Assembly: GCA_013368375.1 (NCBI GenBank)
Contig: JAACJP010000003.1
Location: 496,001-560,000, forward strand
DNA from: Tricholomella constricta
Lineage: Eukaryota; Basidiomycota; Agaricomycetes; Agaricales; Lyophyllaceae
Length of the DNA: 64,000 nucleotides
Direction: 5' to 3'
Positions 45,025 through 56,791 of this stretch are shown piece after piece. The notes under the pieces are model-generated. The model was not told the origin of the DNA, ran no database searches, and saw nothing but the letters and a program-made list of their open reading frames with translations. Numbering within the stretch: the stretch's first letter is position 1; each line of letters begins with the position of its first letter. The translations under genes and the position numbers were made by a program.

Positions 45025-45086
45025 AGTGAACGGTCACCCATCTGGAATGCTCCGGTCATTAGACGGCCGGGTAAAGCATTCGAGTA

Positions 45087-46590
45087 TCGGCATGACAAGC
45101 CGACACGAGGAGCTGGTCTCCCCCAACCCGGCCCTGCTCATGCATTGGATGTCGAACATTGGTGTCGACATATGATTCACCATGGGCGTATTGGTTCTAA
45201 GAACCAATATGGAGGTATCGTCATGGACTACCGGTTCCGCGTTCATCGTCGCGGGACCTGGGGATACTTACTGGCGAACGTATTGTCGCCAGTAACTCAT
45301 AGTATGCGGGCATGGTTTATGCGAATTTTCGCAACCATCAGCGCACGGCCATACTTCTATGCAGAAGCGGTGGCGGCCCATAACGAGGCCAACCCTGATT
45401 GGCCTTTCACGCCGATTACCGGACCCGAGGTTATTATCCCTCGGATCCAACCTACCGCTCCCGAAGGGCGGCTGACGGAACAAGGTGTCCTACAACACCT
45501 TATTAACTGTGGTATTCCAATTAGTTGGATAAACCACAGTTATACTTATGGTCTACACTATTTAGACCATAACTACTCTACTGCAGGTCCTCATAAGGAC
45601 CTGTTCCACAATGTTGACGACGATCGCGTGCGTCGACTCGATCAATTGGGCGTGCCACCCGCCATTCCGGAATGGGACGGGTGGTACCATCCTACCACCG
45701 ACGACATCATGCGCATTCAAACGTTAATGCGCTTGGAGTTTCAGAACGAGGGGCTGGATTGTTTATCCAGCGTGGAATGGATGTTTGTGGGTGAAGACCC
45801 ACATTTCCGAGAACTCCGTGTTCGGAGAGGGGAGTTTCCCCCTCCGGACCTGCACACTCCCGCTCCATCGGGATCGACGTCTACCAATGTCGAAATGGCG
45901 GACCCGGCGGCACTCACACCTGCCCCCGCGACACCTTCCACAGTCGTGGCAGCTCCAATAGGAGCTACCGACCGAAACCCAAGTGGACCCCGTGTCGGCC
46001 CTCACAGGGCCTCTATCACTGGCAGTGATTACCACTAGCCAGGGTCCGGTGGAATCCAACACCACCGACCCCGACACAGTGATGGAGTCATAGGTCGGGG
46101 AGACAACTTAATCCCCCCGTCAACGAACCGACCTCGACATGCAGGAGGTATCGTTGGGACGACCGCCATTGTCAGGTGCAGACCACCTTACTCCCGAGGA
46201 GCAACCCGCAGGTCGCGTACTCAAATATACGCAACACCGGATGTCTTCAATCCCATGCCACCTCGGGCGGCACTTGGAGGCCGTGTAGTGGAACTATTGT
46301 CTCCACTATGTATTCGGTCATGAATACGTACCAGTAATACGTATTTCTTTGCATGCGATATTGGGTGTAGGTCGCCGGGACCTACACCCTCCCTCTTGCC
46401 TTATTTTTTATTATTACTTATTGCCTTACTCCCTGGTGAAGATCGCTACTAGCGATCTTAAAGAGGGGTATGTAAGGGTGCTTACTATCTTATCTACTAA
46501 TCTGATCTAATCGTATCTTATCGACACGATTACGCTATTGTTTGGCAACACCTTCCGGTGTTGCCTATTTAATCCGTTACATTACATAAT
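45087..46590. repeat. Dense series of short perfect hairpins
   Basis: Examples (stem/loop): 45189-45209 (10/1), 45268-45295 (10/8), 45504-45542 (10/19, with a small inner stem), 45546-45572 (10/7), 45584-45603 (8/4), 45662-45675 (14-bp palindrome inside an outer 6-bp stem), 46323-46345 (8/7), 46363-46389 (11/5), 46439-46459 (9/3) and 46544-46565 (9/4). Many 5-7 bp stems lie between them, and every stem has a different sequence. A similar one (10/3) is at 48008-48030. Confidence 0.85.
45090..46038 (+). CDS. Unknown protein encoded by hairpin-packed DNA
   Basis: A plus-strand frame of about 315 codons, ending at 46038 (frame start not resolved; ATG codons at about 45147 and 45223). The middle is globular-looking (SMRAWFMRIFATISARPYFY, INCGIPISWINHSYTYGLHY, PPAIPEWDGWYHPTTDD) and the C-terminus is Pro/Ala/Thr-rich. 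The pattern resembles repeated Agaricomycete proteins without assigned function. No catalytic motif is recognised. What is odd is the DNA: short perfect inverted repeats run through the whole reading frame. The open frame extends left of 45035, but that part is antisense to chromovirus-2 Gag and should not be counted. Confidence 0.45.
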
Positions 46591-46693
46591 TAAAGAGTAG
46601 ACCTTGTACACCTATACGTAGCAATCAACAGACTTGTCAAGCTTACGTCTAGTGTGAACAACAAGGTCCCCAAAAATCTGTAACTCTGTTACA
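46471..46693. repeat. LTR-like segment
   Basis: 223 bp beginning TGTAAGGGTGC and ending CTGTTACA, preceded by AAAGAGGGGTA, which would serve as a polypurine tract. No target duplication seen. A relation to 48075-48287 is suggested by the shared start TGTAA(A/G)GG(T/C)GC and the preceding GGTA. Confidence 0.4.
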
Positions 46694-46719
46694 CGTCTAC
46701 CACGACGAACTCAATTTCT

Positions 46720-47736
46720 TCATTTTTTGGGCCACGGTGTCCCCCGTCGGGCCGTCTGGCGTGGAGCGATTGGGCTGGGGACGGGAGTGCCAGTTGTGGC
46801 GCGGCTAACGTCCATCGGCGTTGCTGGGATACTGACTGACATAGGGGAGGGGGCCGCGGATCGAGCGAGCGGAGAGGGCGCGCGCGTAGGGTTGGGTTGG
46901 GTGTCCATTGCGGTCCGAGGCGTGGGTGCCGCGCTGGGAGGACGCAAGAAAGCGTCACGGGTAGGGGAGCTGGTGCCGGCGGGGGCGGCCGCGCTGCTAT
47001 ATGACGGCCTCAGTGTAGAGGTGATAGGAGCTGCCGGCTCCTGGTAAACGGTCTTAAGGGCGGGGGGTAAAGGTTCCCAACGAATCGGGTCAGGGGGGGC
47101 TTCCCGACGAGGAGGGGCCGGTGCTGCAGGGGCGGCCGGCGCAGACTTGGCCTTCTTCTGCTTCTTTGGTGTGCGCACGCGTTGATGAGCAATGCGCTTC
47201 CCCAATACAATAAGAGCATCACCGATCTGCCGATCAGTGCCCTTGATAGAGACTAGGCGCTGCCATTCCTCGTCTGGCCCCATGGTGAAGGCCGAGACGC
47301 GAGCGCCGGAAAGGTCGTGGATTTGTTTAAGTCCTCTTCCTCGAGAGCCGACGATGTGCGGCATAAGGGAGTCTGGGAACTCCAAGCCGATCAGATATCG
47401 GTCAGCTTTTCCTTCCATAGAGTGAATGAATTCCCCAGAGAGGTGGAAGGACGAGGGGTGGCCAGTGTTAGCGTTAGAGCGGCCGCTCTTGCGGCGAGGC
47501 AGAGGAGCGGGGGGAGGGGGTTTGTTAGACGATGGAGGGGCTTTAGAGACCGCCGCCGTAGTGGTGGTGGCAGCGATGACGGTGCCCGCTTCAAGGGCCG
47601 ATAGGCGCGCTTCCATGGCTGAGAGTGCCAGTCGCGTCTGGCGTACAACGCTGGCCATGTTTTCCAGTTCTTCCGTCGAGAAGACGCCCGACAGCAAGGT
47701 TTGGGAAGCAAGAGGGATAGGGATAGTCATCGTCAA
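46720..47736 (-). CDS. KH-domain protein, probably retroelement-encoded
   Basis: 338 residues on the minus strand. A short N-terminal helical region (VVRQTRLALSAMEARLSALE) is followed by a basic linker and then a KH-type RNA-binding domain at about 105-190, with the GxxG loop in HIVGSRGRGLKQI and a following helix/strand (SGARVSAFTM). A basic patch (VRTPKKQKKAKS) and a long Pro/Ala/Ser tail end in GTPWPKK. I recognise similar KH proteins as highly repeated in Agaricomycete genomes, where they seem to act as Gag-like products. A TATATAAG element lies upstream on this strand (48036-48043). The frame is intact. Binding to RNA is inferred from the fold. Confidence 0.7.
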   Translation of the reverse strand: MTMTIPIPLASQTLLSGVFSTEELENMASVVRQTRLALSAMEARLSALEAGTVIAATTTTAAVSKAPPSSNKPPPPAPLPRRKSGRSNANTGHPSSFHLSGEFIHSMEGKADRYLIGLEFPDSLMPHIVGSRGRGLKQIHDLSGARVSAFTMGPDEEWQRLVSIKGTDRQIGDALIVLGKRIAHQRVRTPKKQKKAKSAPAAPAAPAPPRREAPPDPIRWEPLPPALKTVYQEPAAPITSTLRPSYSSAAAPAGTSSPTRDAFLRPPSAAPTPRTAMDTQPNPTRAPSPLARSAAPSPMSVSIPATPMDVSRATTGTPVPSPIAPRQTARRGTPWPKK

Positions 47737-48035
47737 AGATTATGAGAGGGTTGGGGTGTGTGAGAGCACGGAGGGGTTAGATGTTGGTGCGACGAGCTAG
47801 AGGGGCGGGCCACGTAGGAACCTGAACAACCTATTAGGGGATGTCCGGATGGGCGAAGGCGAGCGAGGAGCTGCAAGCCGGCACAAGCCAAGAGGATCCT
47901 GAATGCAATCAAGTGGACAGTCAACAGCGCGAAACGTGAAGAGGGCGACGAGAGAGCAAGCTAAGAGTCGATCAATGTATAAACCCGAAGATGCTGTTAT
48001 TGTTCAGGTTGGAGATATTCTATCTCCAACCCAGG

Positions 48036-48043
48036 CTTATATA
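48036..48043 (-). promoter_or_regulatory. Candidate TATA element for the KH gene
   Basis: TATATAAG on the minus strand, about 300 bp upstream of the KH start codon and next to a 10-bp hairpin (48008-48030). Confidence 0.35.
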
Positions 48044-48074
48044 CTATATCGCCGAGCCAGTGACTAAGGCGGTA

Positions 48075-48287
48075 TGTAAAGGCGCTGACTACTGATGAGT
48101 AACAATTGTCCAGCTGACTGATAGGAATCTAAGTAGTGGTGTCGGTGTGGGAGTAATGGCTACGAAAGGGGCGTAAGAACAGTATGGCGGTCAGCAAGTA
48201 TGTCTAAGGCGCGGGCCATGGGGGCCGATGACAGAGAACAAGAGACTAAGCGATAATAAGAGTGGGCGCACGGTGCATCCCCTTACA
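48075..48287. repeat. LTR-like segment
   Basis: 213 bp, TGTAAAGGCGC...CATCCCCTTACA, with complementary ends. In minus orientation it would lie upst of the KH gene as a 5' LTR. No matching target duplication was found. Confidence 0.35.
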
Positions 48288-49649
48288 GGCTGTCTCTTTC
48301 TGGGCATTTGAGCGGCGTTTCTTTGGCTTCCATAGGTCTTTGGGCATTGGAGAAAGGGGGGTTGGATCAAAATGTAAATTAGGCTCATGTCTCCATGCAA
48401 TGTCGCGTTGCTCTCGACGCAAATATATATTTCGAGCAATTATGAGCACTGATGTCAGATCTCAGAGTGATGCAGGTGACTAATTTACTCAACAGTCGCG
48501 TCATTTTTTGTTGACGCGATTGCAATCGCACCTTCTGACAGATTTCCCTCAAAATTTGGTATGTCGTTCCTGACCATAATTATAGGATTATGTTCAAGGC
48601 CAAATTTTTCAAAATAGCCAAGGAGGATAGGTACGAAGTACAGGGAAGGTAACAAATGTTTTACATAAATTCTGTCTCGATAATAATCCCACAAACCTTC
48701 CATTCTGAAGTTTCGGCACTTGTGTCCCGCCAGAAATGTGCTGTGGAAGCGTCTTTCGGGGGGGTTCAAAGACGACCGTGAAACTCGTGGGCTTTGGTGG
48801 ATGGGAAAATAACGTCGGAGTTGAAATTTTGGCTGAGGAGTGCCAGTCCCCAGCCTTCAGCTGTTAAAAACCAATGACTATTTACCAGACAATTTACTAC
48901 CATGTATGTGTATATATATCAGAAGCTTGGACAGATTTTTGGCTACATCTGCCTATTTGAAAGACATCCAGTGTGCCTCTGAGTCAGCATCCAATATGAT
49001 ACAAGATTTGTGTTGACCACAAGGGCCAATTGGGGCCAAGGCCCTTGATCCCAGTGATAGGAGGTGTAGTGTGGTCTCTGCCATGAGAATTCAAGAACAT
49101 GAAAGCTGATGCTTCATTGCCATCCGGAACAATCAATTTAGAATTCAGTGAATATGAAAATAAATCAAATCAGGGCCTCAAATACGTTATCTTGTGGATG
49201 GGGAACTTGGAAATTTGCGACCTGACAAGCCTAAAATCTCCCAAAATATGCTATTTTGGGACAGGGATATGGCCATTTTTGGGCTGTAAAATACGTTATA
49301 TTTTCCGAGCAAATATACGTGGGAGCTTCCCGGGCCCGGGGCCTATATGCAACCACTTATGACAAGGGCAGGACCTGGGATGTTGCAATCTCAGGATGCT
49401 TTGGGTCCAGTCTACACAGCTGGTATGGTCATGCAAGGCAGATATATCAGGCTTCTCAACGCGGTTTGCTCTTGGGGGGCGATTGTTTTGCCGGAGCCAC
49501 TGACTACTGGGCTCGGAACGTTGGCAAGCGCTGAGCACTACAATTATCGGAATCGCAAGACTTATTGGTATGTGGAATGGTTGCAGTGCGTTGAAGAGTC
49601 GGGTTGGATTATCTCCTTGAGGAGATCGGCTACGTACACCTTCTGATTA
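48288..49649. other. Intergenic, no confident gene
   Basis: An isolated minus-strand frame at 48485-48769 (94 codons, FRMEGLWDYYRDRIYVKHLL) and a plus-strand frame at 49347-49646 look protein-like but have no recognisable domain or partner exons. I treat them as unproven. The right edge is the TA target of the Tc1-like element. Confidence 0.4.
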
Positions 49650-49732
49650 CAGACCTTTCGGAAAATCATGTCCCACGTGTGTTTTGAGAACCAACGATTT
49701 TTGTGAAAATGAAATAATACAAACAATTCAAT
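49650..49732 (+). repeat. Left terminal inverted repeat of the Tc1-like element
   Basis: 83 bp, 81 matching the complement of 59877-59959. The accessory gene's ATG follows 62 bp inside, so the repeat probably holds its promoter. Confidence 0.92.
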
Positions 49733-49793
49733 CAAATACTCTACGACCGACTACTAGTTCTATACCCTCCAGACACACTCCTTTGAACCTATA

Positions 49794-51837
49794 ATGCCTG
49801 GTGGTTACTCCTCCGATCCACCTCTGGAGTTTCCGACATCCCCGAACTCAGAAATTGACGCCGAAGATGAGGAAATTGACGACGATGAGAACTGGCCGAT
49901 ATCACACGTTAGGGAGTGTAACAATGACAAGACGTGGCCCGCGGAACATGCTGCCCATGTCAGTGAAAGTGACGATGATGCAGACGGGATCACAGATAGT
50001 GTCAGCTCGGATGGCAACCGGCCTGCAAGGCCACTCCCTTGGATCCCCATAATGGAGGAACAAGAAGTTGGGGCTGAAAGTGAGACAGATATGTCTATAA
50101 GAAGTGAGTACAGGTGTTATGTTACTGAGCCAGCACTCACTGTGTGTCGTATCCTTCAGTTGAAGCCAGAGAAGCCCAAAAAAAAGCAAAAGCTGCTGAA
50201 AAAGCTAGAGCCGCCGTCTTCAAAATTCGGCTCCCAGGGAAAGCTCCACATGTTTCGGGAACTGCAGGTACAGCTGGGAAGACTCAGAAAGCTAGTGACA
50301 AAGCTAGAAAGAGGCGGCGCAGACATTCCAGAGGTGCAGCCGAGTCTGAGAGTGAGGACTCGGACAATGCAAAGCCGAAGAAGAAACTCTGCGCACCGGA
50401 TGGCACTATACACTCTGACACTGAAGGAGAACCTGTCACTCCTGTTGAACAGCCCGTGCCACCAAAGCGAAGACGTGGGAGGCCGCCAGGTTCTGGGAAA
50501 GCGAGGAAAGAGCTGCCTCCGCCACCGCCTGTCCCTGTTGTTCGTTTGAATGCATCGGTCTTCATCGAGATGTCGGTTCCTCCGAAGCTAGTCCCAGGTC
50601 GAACTCCAAAAGGGGACAAGCACATCGCTCAAAAGCCGAGGCAACGTGGACCATTTACACTCACCAAGACCATGTCCTGGGCCCGTTTCCTTGTTGAGGT
50701 ATCACAGATGGCAGATATTGACCAAGAGAATCTGGATGTGGGTGAGATGATGTGGAGTTTTCAGAAACCGAAGGTGGAGCTATCACTTACCGGAGAGGAT
50801 GGATTCCGAACAATGATTCAGCAGGCTTTGGCTCTCAAGGACCCCTCATCGGTGATCATTATTGTTTATCTCCCCACACCAAAGCAGAGCAAACGAGCGC
50901 GACGGGTCTGTGAGGATAGCGAGGCTGAGGAGGAATTGAGAGAAGTCGACGATACACGATGGGGAAAAAAGGTAACACTTTTCGAAACCAAACGGAGGCA
51001 AAATCGTACTCACGTTTCGGGTATCACAGCTTTCCCTGGATGAGCAACTGACACCGATCGTCGTCAAGCTTGAAGAGATGTACCCAATTGGACAATGTCG
51101 CCTTCATCCGGATATCTCGTGTTTCCACTCTCGTCTAAATGACTGGCACTTCAATTTGAACTCAAACCGAGTCAAGGTTTGGGCGAATGCCATTGTACGT
51201 GTGCTCTTCTTGTCTTCTTTATAATTCACACAGGAGTTAACTGCATTTTTGAAAGCTACGAAAGGTCACAGACTACACACGGCCTCCTCTCGGAAGCAAT
51301 TTCTTTCTTCCGAAAGATAAGATTGATCATTCTCCCGCCCAACCGGCTCAAAGCTCCCAATCTGGCAGTCCATCTGGTCCACCTTGGGCATATGGGCCGC
51401 CTCCATCTACCTTCTTCCCCTATCAACAAAGCATGGTTCCGTTCTCTTCACCTTCGATGCCTTGGGGTTATCCGCATACTCCAAATGCAGGTTATGCCCA
51501 CGTGCCACCACCATATAGCTACAATTCACTGATTGTCAGAAGTGTAGCCCCGCCTCCACCGTTTCAACATACCGGCCTGATCCGTGCACCCTTCACGTCA
51601 CTCGCGTCTCATGCATCCGGGTCGTCATCTATCCCTCTCACACGGCCCCCGGCAATTGATCTTGTGGAATGGTGCGCAGCCCACAACCTCGGTGATGCAG
51701 AGCGGCAGGGATTACAGAAGCTGGGATTTGTCCCGGGTGAGACGGACAGTCTCGTAGCACTTCCGACCGAGATGTGGGAGTGGGCGGGACTTGGACCTCT
51801 TCACCGTCAAAGGATTTTAAATGTGTGCTCCAATTAA
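49794..51837 (+). CDS. AT-hook accessory protein of the Tc1-like element
   Basis: Exon 1 (49794-50103) encodes an acidic Ser/Asp/Glu-rich N-terminus. A 56-bp intron joins it in frame to exon 2 (50160 to about 50971), which begins with a Lys/Ala helix (EAREAQKKAKAAEKARAAVF), continues with a basic stretch, then an AT-hook core (KRRRGRPPGSGKARK), and a compact domain (TKTMSWARFLVEVSQMAD, YLPTPKQSKRARR). Exon 3 (about 51030-51194) has Cys/His residues (CRLHPDISCFHSRLNDWH). The last part is Pro/Tyr-rich and ends in a SAM-like helical segment (LVEWCAAHNLGDAERQGLQK). One join near 51300 shifts frame and may be an unrecognised intron or decay. Binding to AT-rich DNA is inferred from the hook; the role in transposition is unknown. 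Confidence 0.6.
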
Positions 51838-52086
51838 GTCCGCCGCGATGTGCTACGTATACCCTCTTTTTATGACCTTCACTGCATAATTTCTCTCGCC
51901 AGTTGATACTTACAAATATTTATGCCTGCAGTTGTCCGCTCCTTGTTTCCTATGGTTCACATCGTCATGTACAACCTTTATACCCCAGACTGCCCGGTTC
52001 TTTTCACCACATAGTCATTCATTTCTTGTTCTGCACATACAATTATTGTACATATACCACGATACCCTGAACTCTTTATATACTCT

Positions 52087-53040
52087 CTAAAGGTACCCAC
52101 AGTCCCTGAACCACCCACGCGACTTTTCGGGTGTAATAATTGTGAAACACACCTCAAGGATATCTTGTTCGGGAAATCGGCTGCCCTGGAAGCGGGCGTA
52201 ATGACGACGGAGATACTTTTTCACTGTCTGATGGGTTAGATCAGTTTTCTGACAGTAAAACTTGCACGTACAGCAGCTGAAGCTCTCCTCGATGGGACTG
52301 TAATCAGGTGAATAAGGTGGAAGAAAGAGCAATACACAGCCTGGGCATGTTAATCAGCCATTGCACCTTTGAACTGAATTGTTGATGTACCTGACACTTC
52401 GACGGCTTCGCGCAGTGCAATACTCTTGTGTGTTCTACAGTTGTCAAGCATCAGGACACTCCGAGGCCCGGGAAATGGATTCATGCAAGGCAGCTGGACC
52501 TCGAGTCAGCAGTGAGCAGCTGAAAGAAGGTGTGTACTTACCACGTCATTCACAATAAAATCATAGAACTCGGCACCATCAATTGAGCCTTCAACAACTC
52601 GCACAGCAATATATCCCTCGAGAGTGAGAGCGGGAAGGATGCTGTACCGAGTGCCGCGATCAAGTGAGGTCCGAGTAACTGGACTGTGCCCACTGAGTGC
52701 CCGCCCATAATGGCGTACAAAGGTACGGCCGTCCTTGCTAGACTCGTCAAGTACAACAATTTGTTCCGCCGTGAAGTTCCTAGTCACATGGTACATCCAA
52801 TCTGACCGCAAAGTATCATCTCGCTCAGTAGCGGCTTTCCGTAAGAGTTTGAAGGTGAGGCCGAGATCTCGCAAGTTGTCGTGAAGAGATGTGATTGAGA
52901 TGGGCAGATCATGTTCGAGAGCAAGCCAGTCCCGAAGTTCATCAAGGTATAGTGAAGGTGTTTCCTGGATCAGCGCGTGAAGATCCTCGATTGCATCCTG
53001 ATTCAGGAGACGTGGGCGGCCTCGAAGTATGGATGGCCAT
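52087..53040 (-). pseudogene. Tc1-like transposase, catalytic part
   Basis: The minus-strand exons encode the C-terminal part of an IS630/Tc1-type DDE transposase: a second helix-turn-helix stretch (ILRGRPRLLN, HDLPISITSLHDNLRDLGL), the first Asp (IVVLDESSKDGRTF), the second Asp (VLMLDNCRTHKS) and the Glu in PPYSPDYSPIEESFS, ending at 52087 (GWFRDCGYL). Introns are likely near 52350-52390 and 52490-52545. The N-terminal part is 6.6 kb away at 59667-59831, separated by the Plavaka element. The gene is therefore disrupted, although the catalytic residues are kept. Confidence 0.82.
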
Positions 53041-53243
53041 CAGGGAATCCCCCATCTGACAATTACCCATCAAATATCAATATTTCAAGTATTTAAGGCA
53101 TTCCATGGTAATCTGCACGCAAGTTTGAAGTATACAAGGATATAAAAAAATCAAGTCCAACTAAGCTGAAGTATTATTATATGGGTTGTGGAAGGAGACG
53201 ACGCAAGGTCCGAGACGCGAATATGATTATGTATGTCATCGTT

Positions 53244-53271
53244 TAGCCGAGTGTAAGTACACTCGGCTAAT
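53244..53271. repeat. 13-bp perfect hairpin near the Plavaka end
   Basis: TTAGCCGAGTGTA and its exact complement separated by two bases, about 200 bp inside the left end of the Plavaka element. It could act as a transposase-binding or subterminal site; no second copy was found by eye. Confidence 0.7.
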
Positions 53272-53527
53272 TAGGACACGTGTATAGCTCGAATTTCATG
53301 TAGACAACACTTGCAGCGCCCCGAGATTGTAGCACCGTGAAATGAAGTGTGTGTCAAGGATAAGGGAACATGTATGTTTGAGGACCGCGGCGTTGCGAGT
53401 GCTGTGTGTCAATGACCTGCGGGCGTCAGCATGAGTGCATGATGGAGAAGGAGGTGCAGATTTACATACAGTGATGACCATTCCAAGTGGGAGGGTTCGC
53501 ACCTAGTGATGGGCTCGTAGTCAGCAA

Positions 53528-56500
53528 TTAGATGACTGTCAAATATGTGTGCCTATCCAAAAAAGAGCTAACAAAAAAGAACGTGCTATCATCCAAAACT
53601 GTGGAGCTTGTCCAGTCACGAGAGATAGAGGGGCCGCACTTGGGAAGAAGATGGACACTTCGACGGATGTCTGAAACTGGTATGATGCTTGCGACACGTT
53701 GGCCGCCAGAGATACTACGGCCGATCTTGTACATGCGGTGGTTGGGCTCGGGAGTGTTTTTAAAAGGAGTGAACCACTCGACATATGCCAGATGCTGTGA
53801 GGGACGGAAGGTGCCAGTGAAAAGAGAAGAGACTGCCCCGTCGGTGAGACTGAAGATGACGCGGACTTGCGCAACACGATATCCTGTAGGTATATGTTCA
53901 GCAAAAATGCTATGAAGCCATCAACAGGAACGCGACCGACCGGAAACACCAACTCGCCACACCCTTTATCAACAAGTACTGTGTCAAACCTAGCCGGGAC
54001 TTTTTTGTTGCGATTGTTGAGACGTTCTGGCCTGACGTGTACCGAGTCCAGTAGATCTGACGTCGCCTCACGGCCTTGCGCATCCGAGTTCCAGAATTTG
54101 ATACCGTGGTAGACAGAGACTGTGTTAAATGGCAAATTCAGGTCTTGTGCACGGCGCTCAATTTGTGGGGCAGAGGTAAGGGAGGGGTCATTCATACGAA
54201 CGATATACCGAGCAAGTGCAGGTTTGAAGAACATTGCACCGTAGTCAGAGACAAGTCTATCAAGAGGGACCCCTCGGGCACTTGGATGGGCTGACATGTG
54301 GATCCGTGGACGGTGTGTGTATAGTGGAGGGTGCCAGGTGGTGTCAGCAGGGGGAGGCTCGCCTGCGAGACGCCACTGGATGAACTTCTCATGATAGACG
54401 ATCTTCTCCTTGCGCTCAAGCCATTTAGTCATCTGAGTAAACTCGTCCTTGTGGTTTGTCGATCGATAGGCGTCCTTTGCAAGATCGATGTGGAGGCGCT
54501 CAGTGTACTCAGTGTTGTAGTTATCTGTTGTCCCCAGGGCTTCGATGGCGAGTCGGTAGTGTTTTGCCTTGTGTAGCTTTGGAATATTGAAGTTGGAGCG
54601 AATTTCGAGGTCAACGAAAATGGATTTATTATCGTGGAATGCTTGTAACGAGGTGTCCAAGCTGTTGAGAGTTTCGGTTGAGTGAATGGGATACTGAGAG
54701 ATATAGAGGAAGTCCAGGAGAGCGCGAACGGCACAAATGAGGCGAGCCGGGGAGCGGTTGTTGGGGAGAGGAATATCAATAATAATTCCAAGGATGAATC
54801 GGCATATCTGGTCATGTTCGTGCCCTGTGACGCGAGACAACATACTGATGCCCTTAACAAAAAGTCGTATGTTGTGATTTGGGGGGAGACGCCGACAGCG
54901 AGCATCAATCTCTACTGCCCCATAGATCTCAACGATCCAGCCTACCAAGTGTTTGATGACTCCTTGATAAAGCTCATGTAGAATGTCTGGAGTTATGGCG
55001 TAGTAGATGTTAGCATAGGGCAAGTCCTCCCAGAAGGGAGAGACGACAGGTTTGACGCCAGCCTCCCGACACTTTCGAGCAAAGATAGTCGAGCCCTCAT
55101 CAAGAGATGCTAAAGCATCGAGAACCTTATCAAGGTTTTGATGGGCATGTCGGACGTCACAGTTTGCGCCAAGTTCGTCGTGTGGGACCTCGCATGTGGG
55201 GCACTCTCCATTTTTGACGAGAGTAACAAGAAGCTGTTCCGGGTAGTCGCCAACGTAGCAAGCGAAGATAGGATGGCACCTTCGTATGATTCCGTCACCA
55301 CTAGCCATGTGAATGCCGGTTATTCCCGCTTCCTTCAGTGGTTCGATGATTCGGGATAAGCAGGCGTGAAAGAGATTGGATGCCACACGACGACGAGAAG
55401 CTTTGTTCGTGATTTGCTCTAAGCGGGTGGTAGGCAAATAACCAATAAGGATATAACCATGACATGAAGGCTTGCGGCGGATTTCCTTGGGCAGGGAACC
55501 AATGGTAAGATAGATTGGATATGCTGTCTTGTTTCCGAAGAGTGTGACAACCGTTTTATCGGATGACAGAATGATAGGAATAATCGTAGCTCCAGGTGTA
55601 TTTCTTTCAACATTCTTCTGCGAAAAAAAAGGTTTGAAAAAGTTTGCAAACGGCGTAGAGGTAGCGTACCTGAGTCTCCCACCACCACTTCCCAGTATGC
55701 ATATCGTGAAACAAGCGGACGTTCTGGTCCTTATCAGCATAATGACGTTCCGGCAAGAACACTAGCAGCTGAGTGAACTGAGGGTCACTATAGAGTGCCT
55801 TGATGCACTCGATGATGTCGCGAAAATAAACATCATAAGCTTCTCCGCCAATGACAATTTCTTTTCGCTGGAACCTGGGCCGCGATGGAAGTTGAGAGTC
55901 TATGATTTTGTTGAGATCCGGTGAATCCTTGAACGAAAGGCCCAGGCGTTCTTGAAGCTGCGAAAAAGCAGTTAGTTTAACTTGGTAATAGATGTAGAGG
56001 GCCTTACGTTGTCCAGCTTTAAAAGCTCTGTCAATGCCGTAGATCCAGGACCACGTAACTTTGCCCATCGCACTATCTCCCAGTCTAGCTTTGATCGAAA
56101 TGGGGCCCATATATTTGCTTCGGTACTGCCGAACTGGCGCTTATATTGATTATAGAGTCCTGGGGATATAACGGCCACTGGGACTGCAGCACCTGTTTTT
56201 ATTCTATAAGCACAGTGCATCAAGCGAGGCTAGCGACGTACCAGCAGTGCTGCCTGGAAAGGCGTCTTGAAAGGTCACAACCGTTGGAGCTGCCAGAAAT
56301 CGTGCTTCTGCCTCTTTACGCACACCAACAAAGGGTCCAGGCTCCTCTTCTGCATCCTCGTCGTCAATCTCGCCGATGGGTGATGGAGAGCGTGAGATTG
56401 CCATTAGAGGCGGAGGCTCCCAACTGTCGACGTGGTCGTATTCATCGTCGTCATCACTGGAATCTTGTGGCAAGACTTGACCCAACTCCTCCTCTTCATC

Positions 56501-56791
56501 CCTTATTATGTTGAAGTCTTCTTCCCGATAGTCATCGCCAAAAAAATCGCCTTTGAAATATACTGTTTCGGGTGTAGCCTTGAAACCTGCATTACTGGAA
56601 GTAGGAGATTGGGGAGGTTTAAGAAAGCTCGTGTCATCGAAGAAATCAGAATCAGAATCGTCAAGGTGAGGGAGATATGAGCGTGACTGCACGTAGAGTT
56701 CTCGGCATGGTGGATTAGTTGTTCGCCGAAGGTGGATTGAGTGACCAATGACAGAATTGAATTCAACTCTACAACCGGCGCAGATAGTCAT
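53528..56791 (-). CDS. Plavaka transposase
   Basis: It begins at 56791 with a zinc-finger-like N-terminus (MTICAGCRVEFNSVIGHSIHLR) and a long acidic linker. Introns near 56200-56225, 55950-56000 and 55610-55670 lead into the catalytic part (TIIPIILSSDKTVVTLFGNK, HACLSRIIEPLKEAGITG, GECPTCEVPHDELG, HELYQGVIKHLVGWI, IPKLHKAKHYRLAIEALGTTD). A further intron near 53905-53950 brings in the C-terminal frame (YVEWFTPFKNTPEP, ASIIPVSDIRRSVHLLP), ending at 53528. The order of blocks is that of Plavaka transposases, which excise and reinsert the element. No premature stop was seen, so it may be active. Confidence 0.85.

Larger units (their letters stand above)
35892..45035 (-). mobile_element. Chromovirus-2, decayed minus-strand Ty3/Gypsy element with an antisense gene
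   Basis: The order in the minus direction is Gag (45024-43585), Pol (43870-38644), then a gene on the opposite strand (36455-38430), a purine tract (TGAGGAGGGGGTAA, just above 36236) and the 3' LTR (36236-35892). The 5' LTR and the start of Gag are missing; the sequence changes character near 45035. Pol carries at least seven in-frame stops and a 468-bp insertion. Confidence 0.85.

Noticed and set aside
44668..45090. 5' part of a 456-codon plus-strand open frame
   Set aside because: It is antisense to the Gly-rich region of chromovirus-2 Gag; low-complexity GC-rich sequence keeps several frames open. Only the part after about 45090 is kept as a candidate gene.
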